Of a stretch of DNA of 11,343 bases, positions 6,094 to 11,343 are shown one piece after another (the stretch's first letter is position 1; each line of letters opens with the position of its first letter). The stretch is from NCBI GenBank assembly GCA_035527255.1, contig DATLAW010000302.1:1-11343 (forward strand), written 5' to 3'. The position numbers were made by a program, and so were the translations under genes. Below the pieces are notes generated by a model. The model was given only the letters and a program-made list of their open reading frames with translations. It made no database searches and was not told where the DNA came from. This DNA is from Thermohalobaculum sp035527255. GTDB taxonomy: Bacteria > Pseudomonadota > Alphaproteobacteria > Rhodobacterales > Rhodobacteraceae.

Positions 6094-7082
6094 ATGACCG
6101 TTACGACGTGGTTGGCATCGGCAATGCCCTTGTCGATGTTCTGGCCCGGGTCGAGGACGAGTTCCTGGCCGAGAACGGCATCGAAAAGGGCATCATGACC
6201 CTGATCGATACCGCCCGCGCCACCGAATTATATGGCCGGATGGGACCGGCGATTGAAATCTCCGGTGGCTCCGGCGCCAACACCATTGCCGGGTTGGCGA
6301 TGCTGGGCAGCCGGGCGGCTTATGTGGGCAAGGTCAAGGACGACCAGCTCGGCGCGATCTTCGCCCATGACATCCGCGCATTGGGAGCTACATTCGAGAC
6401 GCCGATGGCCACCGGTGACCACGACTTCGATACTGGGCGCTGCATGGTGCTGGTCTCGCCCGATGGCGAGCGGTCGATGAACACCTATCTTGGCGTCTCT
6501 GAGCATCTGTCGCCATCGGATATCGACGAGAGCATGATGGAGCGGGCTGACTGGCTGTACCTCGAGGGCTACCGCTTCGACGGGCCTGACAGCGTTGGCG
6601 CCTTCGCGCGGGCCGTCGCTGCCTGCAAGCGAGGCGGTGGGCGGGCTTCGGTGACGCTCAGCGACCCGTTTTGTGTCGACCGGCACCGGGATGCCTTCCG
6701 GCGCATGATCCGCGACGATCTGGACCTGTTGTTTGCCAACGAGCACGAGGTGATGTCGCTGTATCAAACGAGTTCGCTGGAGGCGGCGCTTGACGCCTGC
6801 GCGAAGGATGTGCGCCTCGCCGCGGTTACCGTCGGGCCGAAGGGGGCCTGGGTGATCGAGGACGGCAAACGGGCGCTGGTGCCGACCCCTCCGGTGCAGG
6901 TCGTGGATGCGACCGGGGCGGGCGATCTGTTCGCCGCCGGGTTCCTGCACGGGCTGGCGCGGGGCCGCGCGCCGAAAATTTGTGCCCGGATGGGCTGCGT
7001 GGCAGCGGCCGAGATCATCAGCCACATCGGCGCCCGGCCGGAGGTGGATTTGAAGGCGCTGATGGCTAAAAATGGGATGTGA
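6090..7082 (+). CDS. Adenosine kinase-like PfkB-family sugar/nucleoside kinase
   Basis: ATP-dependent kinase of the ribokinase/PfkB family, 330 residues. The N-terminal strand DVVGIGNALVDVLA (6-19) and the GGSGANT loop (59-65) form the substrate-binding part. The signature DATGAGDLFAAGF at 273-285 holds the catalytic base D279 and the anion hole. MTLID at 36-40 and the overall layout match the group usually annotated as adenosine kinase in alphaproteobacteria, which would salvage adenosine to AMP in the cytosol; ribose or another sugar cannot be excluded from sequence alone. The start codon overlaps the nth stop by 4 bp (6090-6093), and a GAGGAAGAG run just upstream serves as ribosome binding site inside the end of nth. 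No truncation or missing residue is seen. Confidence 0.92.
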   Translation: MNDRYDVVGIGNALVDVLARVEDEFLAENGIEKGIMTLIDTARATELYGRMGPAIEISGGSGANTIAGLAMLGSRAAYVGKVKDDQLGAIFAHDIRALGATFETPMATGDHDFDTGRCMVLVSPDGERSMNTYLGVSEHLSPSDIDESMMERADWLYLEGYRFDGPDSVGAFARAVAACKRGGGRASVTLSDPFCVDRHRDAFRRMIRDDLDLLFANEHEVMSLYQTSSLEAALDACAKDVRLAAVTVGPKGAWVIEDGKRALVPTPPVQVVDATGAGDLFAAGFLHGLARGRAPKICARMGCVAAAEIISHIGARPEVDLKALMAKNGM

Positions 7083-7183
7083 GAGCAGCGCCCAACGAAC
7101 GTTTCCCTCGCTTTGAGATGCCGGTGTCGTGATATTGTCTGTGCTCGATACAACCAAGTTGATCAATTCGAAGGGCCTTCAAA
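7083..7183. other. Short intergenic gap
   Basis: 101 bp between the kinase stop and the TTG start of the next gene. There is no clear terminator or well-matched promoter. AAGGG at 7171-7175 is the probable ribosome binding site of the following gene. Confidence 0.5.
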
Positions 7184-8494
7184 TTGGAAGCACTCGTCTT
7201 AATTGTCGCCGAAATATTATCTCTGGCCCTAGGCGGGTTGGCCGCGATCATCCCTGCTCTGGCGATGGCGGCTGTAGATCTGATCGTGGTTCTTCTCGAA
7301 CTCCTGTTCGGGATTACATTTTCGTCGAGACGGTTATTGCGCCGTGGCGAGCAGCCCGAGAGCAACGCCGATCATGGCGTATCAACGCAAGCAGCCAAAC
7401 AAACTGGAAGCCGCCGACGGCATTGGCTGCTGGCCCCGCTCGCGGCCCTGGCGGCGATTTCGGTGGTCGTCAATTTCGTCTTCTTCGAGGTTACGACACG
7501 CTGGGCGGTGGAAAGATTTGCCAGCAAGGCAGGATTCGCGGTCAATTTTGAACAGGTCGAGGGCAATATTTATTCCGGCCGTTTCAATTTTCAGAACCTG
7601 ACAGTACTGCGCGAGCCGTCGGAGCGAACCGGGTTCGATCTGCAGATCGCACGAGCGGCGTTCGATGTTGATCTATGGAGCCTGATCTATGGGCCGATCA
7701 GCCTCGAAAGCCTCGATTTCGCATCGGTGCGCGGGCAGATCACAAAACCGGCGAAATCGACTGGTTCCGAAGATGGCCCTGACAAAATTAAACCAAAGCG
7801 GCGCTTCGTGGTTGAGAGGATGCAAATTCAGGATACCCGCGTGAAAATCCGTGGCGCGGACGGCACGAACGCCGAGGTAGCAATCGTAACTGCCCTAAGC
7901 CAACCATTCCGGAGCGATCTGGCGGTCTTCGATTTCTTCTTCCGCTCGACCGTGGACGCGCACGTCGATGGGCACCCGGTCAATATCACAACCGAAGCTG
8001 TCGGGACCGGGCGGCGCACCAATTGGGATATCAAGGAATTACCGGTTTCGAGCGTCGCTGGTCTGGTCCCGAGAGCGCCGATCGATTGGTTCGACGGCGG
8101 CTCGATCTCAGCCGAGGTCAGCGACGAATGGGCATTGGGCGGCGAGGATACTAAAATCGAGACGGACTGGCGCGTCACCATGCGCGGTGTGAATGTGAAA
8201 GTTCCGTCGGATGCCGGGGCGGTGGAAAGGCTCACCGCCGCGGCCCTGGCAAAGGTCGTCAACGGGCGGGCTGATGACGTGACATTTGATTTCACCATCG
8301 TACTTGACGAGGAAGATTTCAGGAACTCGGCTTCCCTCGACGCCGCCGATTTCTGGAAGACCCTGGTGAACAGCGTGGCGAAATCCATCGCCGCGCGCAA
8401 CAGTCGGGAAGCTGGCGAGGTTGACGATGAAGATAGCGGCACGAAGTCGCTTCTGAAAAAGCTGCTCGGTAGGAAAGCGAAAGAAGAGCCGTGA
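7184..8494 (+). CDS. Membrane-anchored protein with AsmA-like periplasmic domain (436 aa)
   Basis: I cannot assign a precise function. The likely start is TTG at 7184, with AAGGG 8 nt upstream. Residues 3-45 form one long hydrophobic stretch, possibly two tight membrane passes, followed by an Arg-rich and polar linker (49-79). A third membrane helix lies at about 81-102. The rest (about 105-410) looks periplasmic and rich in beta strands. GFAVNFEQVEGNIYSGRFNF at 117-136 followed by LTV, then PISLESLDFASVRGQI, resembles the opening repeats of AsmA-type proteins, which are envelope proteins linked to lipid transport between membranes. The protein is shorter than most AsmA members. It ends in an acidic patch and a basic tail (KSLLKKLLGRKAKEE). 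It lies 101 bp after the nth-kinase pair on the same strand. The AsmA relationship is an impression from strand pattern and should be held loosely. Confidence 0.7.
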   Translation: MEALVLIVAEILSLALGGLAAIIPALAMAAVDLIVVLLELLFGITFSSRRLLRRGEQPESNADHGVSTQAAKQTGSRRRHWLLAPLAALAAISVVVNFVFFEVTTRWAVERFASKAGFAVNFEQVEGNIYSGRFNFQNLTVLREPSERTGFDLQIARAAFDVDLWSLIYGPISLESLDFASVRGQITKPAKSTGSEDGPDKIKPKRRFVVERMQIQDTRVKIRGADGTNAEVAIVTALSQPFRSDLAVFDFFFRSTVDAHVDGHPVNITTEAVGTGRRTNWDIKELPVSSVAGLVPRAPIDWFDGGSISAEVSDEWALGGEDTKIETDWRVTMRGVNVKVPSDAGAVERLTAAALAKVVNGRADDVTFDFTIVLDEEDFRNSASLDAADFWKTLVNSVAKSIAARNSREAGEVDDEDSGTKSLLKKLLGRKAKEEP

Positions 8495-8644
8495 ATCCGC
8501 GGGCCAGGGTTGCAACAGCGGCACCGAGGGTACAGCCAGGGCCATTACATCATCGATCCAGAAGACGAGAACTTGGCCGAGGAATGCGTGCGTTTCTTTC
8601 ACCGCCACTATGCCGACGACATCGGAGAAGCGCTGGCGCGATAG
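8495..8644 (+). pseudogene. Orphan C-terminal-like open stretch (possible gene remnant)
   Basis: Directly after the TGA of the AsmA-like gene the same frame stays open for 49 codons to a TAG at 8642-8644. From about 8543 it reads HYIIDPEDENLAEECVRFFH and then RHYADDIGEALAR, an acidic, helix-like sequence with GC-biased third positions, much more protein-like than either neighbouring frame. A TTG at 8510 is the only plausible start and would give 44 residues. I do not recognise the family. It may be the 3' end of a gene whose body has been lost, or a tiny coupled ORF. It abuts the 3' end of the broken aminotransferase on the other strand. Confidence 0.35.
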
Positions 8645-10001
<1,357 letters not shown>

Positions 10002-10057
10002 GATGACTGCTCCGGGGGTATCGTTGCGATACCTCAACCAACTCGAAAGAGGGCTGC
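10002..10057. promoter_or_regulatory. Divergent 56-bp intergenic region
   Basis: The aminotransferase pseudogene and the carbamoylase gene start back to back. Each has a good ribosome binding site (GGAG at 10010-10013 on the minus strand, AAAGAGGG at 10046-10053 on the plus strand), so little room remains and any promoters would have to overlap the opposite gene. No clear -35/-10 pair is seen. Confidence 0.4.
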
Positions 10058-10981
10058 ATGTCGAGACCATTGATGCTTGCCGCCGCACAACTCGGCCCGA
10101 TCGACCGGGACGAGCCGCGCGCCTCGGTAGTTGCGCGAATGCTGGTGTTGATCGAGGATGCCGCCGCGATGGGTTGCCGCCTGGTGGTGTTCCCGGAAAT
10201 GGCGCTGACCACCTTCTTCCCGCGCTGGCATATCGACGACTTGTCGGAGGTTGCCGGGTTCTTCGACCGCCAGATGCCGGGGCCCGAAACGCAAGCCCTG
10301 TTCGACGCCTCACGGCAGCTCGGGGTCGGCTTCTACCTCGGCTACTGCGAGGAGACCGCCGAGGGCGCCCGCCACAACACCTCGATCCTGGTCGAGGGTG
10401 GCGCGATCGTTGGTCGCTACCGCAAGGTGCACCTGCCGGGCAATCCGGTCTATGATCCGGAACTGAAGTTGCAACATCTGGAGCCATGGTACTTCGAGGA
10501 CGGTGATCTGGGCTTCCCGGTGTTCCCGGCCTTCGGGGCGCTGACCGGCATGCTGATCTGCAACGACCGGCGCTGGCCCGAGCCGTACCGCGTGATGGGC
10601 CTGCAAGGGGTCGAGCTGATCTGCCTCGGCTACAATTCACCCGCCCAATTGCCGGATGCGCCGGAGCAGAACGCGCTTCGGACCTTCCACCACCTGGTGC
10701 CGATGCAGGCGGCGGCTTATCAGAACGGCACCTGGATCGTCGCCTCCGCCAAGGCCGGGCACGAGGAGGGATGCGATATGATGGGCGGCTCCTGCATCAT
10801 CGCGCCGTCGGGCGAGGTGGTGGCTACCAGCTCGACCCTGGACGACGAGCTGGTGCCCTACCGGATCGATCTGGAGATGACCGAGGCCTATAAAAGGTTC
10901 TTCAATTTCGAGATGTACCGGCGGCCGGAATGCTACGGCCTGATCGTCGAGCGCAAGGGGGTGGGAGCGCCGATAGGGTGA
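10058..10981 (+). CDS. N-carbamoyl-D-amino-acid amidohydrolase (D-carbamoylase)
   Basis: Nitrilase-superfamily enzyme that hydrolyses N-carbamoyl-D-amino acids to the free D-amino acid, CO2 and ammonia, the last step of D-hydantoin breakdown. It has 307 residues, close to the 304 of the Agrobacterium enzyme, which I recall aligning along its whole length. The Glu-Lys-Cys triad is complete: E47 in FPEMALTTFFPRWH, K123 in YRKVHLPG and C168 in ICNDRRWPE. The Arg pair R171/R172 after the cysteine matches the residues that bind the substrate carboxylate in D-carbamoylases, and H125, H140 and the FHHLVPMQAAAYQNG segment are also typical. This pattern distinguishes it from beta-ureidopropionase and plain nitrilases. 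The start at 10058 has AAAGAGGG 4 nt upstream. It is divergent from the aminotransferase pseudogene and followed by an Lrp/AsnC remnant. No hydantoinase or racemase gene is in the window. Confidence 0.93.
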   Translation: MSRPLMLAAAQLGPIDRDEPRASVVARMLVLIEDAAAMGCRLVVFPEMALTTFFPRWHIDDLSEVAGFFDRQMPGPETQALFDASRQLGVGFYLGYCEETAEGARHNTSILVEGGAIVGRYRKVHLPGNPVYDPELKLQHLEPWYFEDGDLGFPVFPAFGALTGMLICNDRRWPEPYRVMGLQGVELICLGYNSPAQLPDAPEQNALRTFHHLVPMQAAAYQNGTWIVASAKAGHEEGCDMMGGSCIIAPSGEVVATSSTLDDELVPYRIDLEMTEAYKRFFNFEMYRRPECYGLIVERKGVGAPIG

Positions 10982-11007
10982 TTGCGGGGGGGTGTGTGGG
11001 CTGGTAA

Positions 11008-11199
11008 AGCGCGTTCTTAACGGCGATTGGCCATTTGGTGAAATGCAGGGTGTCGGACCTGCTTACCTTCCTGACCGGCAACCTGACCTCGGCCCCCAAC
11101 GTCGCCAGCGTGAAGACTTCGCTGGTGATAGGGGCGGCCAAGGACGAGCCGGGTGTGCCGTTCGAGATGAGCGATCATTTAGCAGCGGAGCAGGTTTGA
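11008..11199 (+). pseudogene. Lrp/AsnC-type regulator, C-terminal fragment
   Basis: The frame opens after a TAA at 11005-11007 and runs to TGA at 11197-11199. The translation includes GHLVKCRVSDLLTFLTGNL and then TSAPNVASVKTSLVIGAAKD. This follows the end of the ligand-binding (RAM) domain of Lrp/AsnC proteins, where a Gly and alternating hydrophobic strand lead to a Val-x-Asp turn, a helix, a Pro-x-Val turn, and a final strand with Thr-Ser and Val before a Lys-x-(acidic) end. The DNA-binding half and most of the domain are absent and the piece has no start codon, so it is a remnant. Such regulators often sit beside amino acid catabolic genes, which fits the neighbouring carbamoylase and aminotransferase. 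The assignment rests on pattern over about 45 residues. Confidence 0.6.
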
Positions 11200-11343
11200 G
11201 GGGGGGGTAATCTCGGCGTTAAAAATTTGGGCTTTGGCCAAAATTCGCGGCTCACCATCGATTATCACCGCGCCCCAATTGGATAAAATCATATTTTTTT
11301 CAACATCGTACGTCCTTTTTCAAGTATATCTTTTGTGTACCCG
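11200..11343. other. AT-rich non-coding end of window
   Basis: After the Lrp-like fragment a run of eight Gs (11200-11207 region) gives way to sequence much richer in A and T, with T-runs near 11293-11300 and 11315-11320. TTTGGCCAAA at 11233-11242 is a perfect 10-bp palindrome. No open frame of note is visible before the window edge. Confidence 0.5.

Noticed and set aside
6228..7166. 312-codon minus-strand open frame
   Set aside because: It is antisense to the kinase, whose motifs are complete. The translation is rich in Arg, His and Pro, typical of shadows in GC-rich DNA.

Overview
The window reads as a GC-rich proteobacterial chromosome, most likely an alphaproteobacterium. This rests on GC-rich codon choice, the style of the nth and adenosine kinase pair, and the family resemblance of the PLP decarboxylase, Rieske oxygenase and D-carbamoylase. 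It is inferred from family resemblance only; there is no rRNA or other marker gene in view. I see no tRNA, rRNA, CRISPR array, complete insertion sequence or phage gene.

Left part (1-4188). The window opens inside the 3' end of a fold-III PLP amino acid decarboxylase of the ornithine/lysine type. A largely non-coding, partly AT-rich stretch follows (459-1100), then a small uncharacterised ORF (1101-1397) and a second non-coding stretch carrying two copies of a 13-bp repeat beside a possible promoter. Next is an 829-residue membrane protein with a spermidine-synthase-like methyltransferase fold between two blocks of membrane helices. Its catalytic-motif positions differ from those of true aminopropyltransferases.

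Middle part (4269-8494). A Rieske non-haem iron oxygenase lies on the minus strand, convergent with the membrane protein. Divergent from it is nth (endonuclease III), overlapped by 4 bp by an adenosine-kinase-like PfkB sugar kinase, so these two are probably one operon. A 436-residue membrane-anchored protein with an AsmA-like look follows, starting at TTG.

Right part (8495-11343). This looks like a decaying accessory region. A class III aminotransferase of the glutamate-1-semialdehyde aminomutase type (minus strand) is broken by a frameshift just before its PLP-lysine segment and has no stop where the family normally ends. Divergent from it and intact is an N-carbamoyl-D-amino-acid amidohydrolase with all three catalytic residues. 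After it comes a 3' fragment that resembles the ligand-binding domain of an Lrp/AsnC regulator. A 50-codon open stretch at 8495-8644 also reads like a protein C-terminus but has no recognisable partner. The picture is a D-amino-acid or hydantoin-related locus of which only the carbamoylase is still intact here.

The most interesting items are the membrane spermidine-synthase-like protein with an altered active site, the repeat pair at its promoter, and the three broken genes around the carbamoylase. I found no convincing, complete, previously undescribed multi-gene system.
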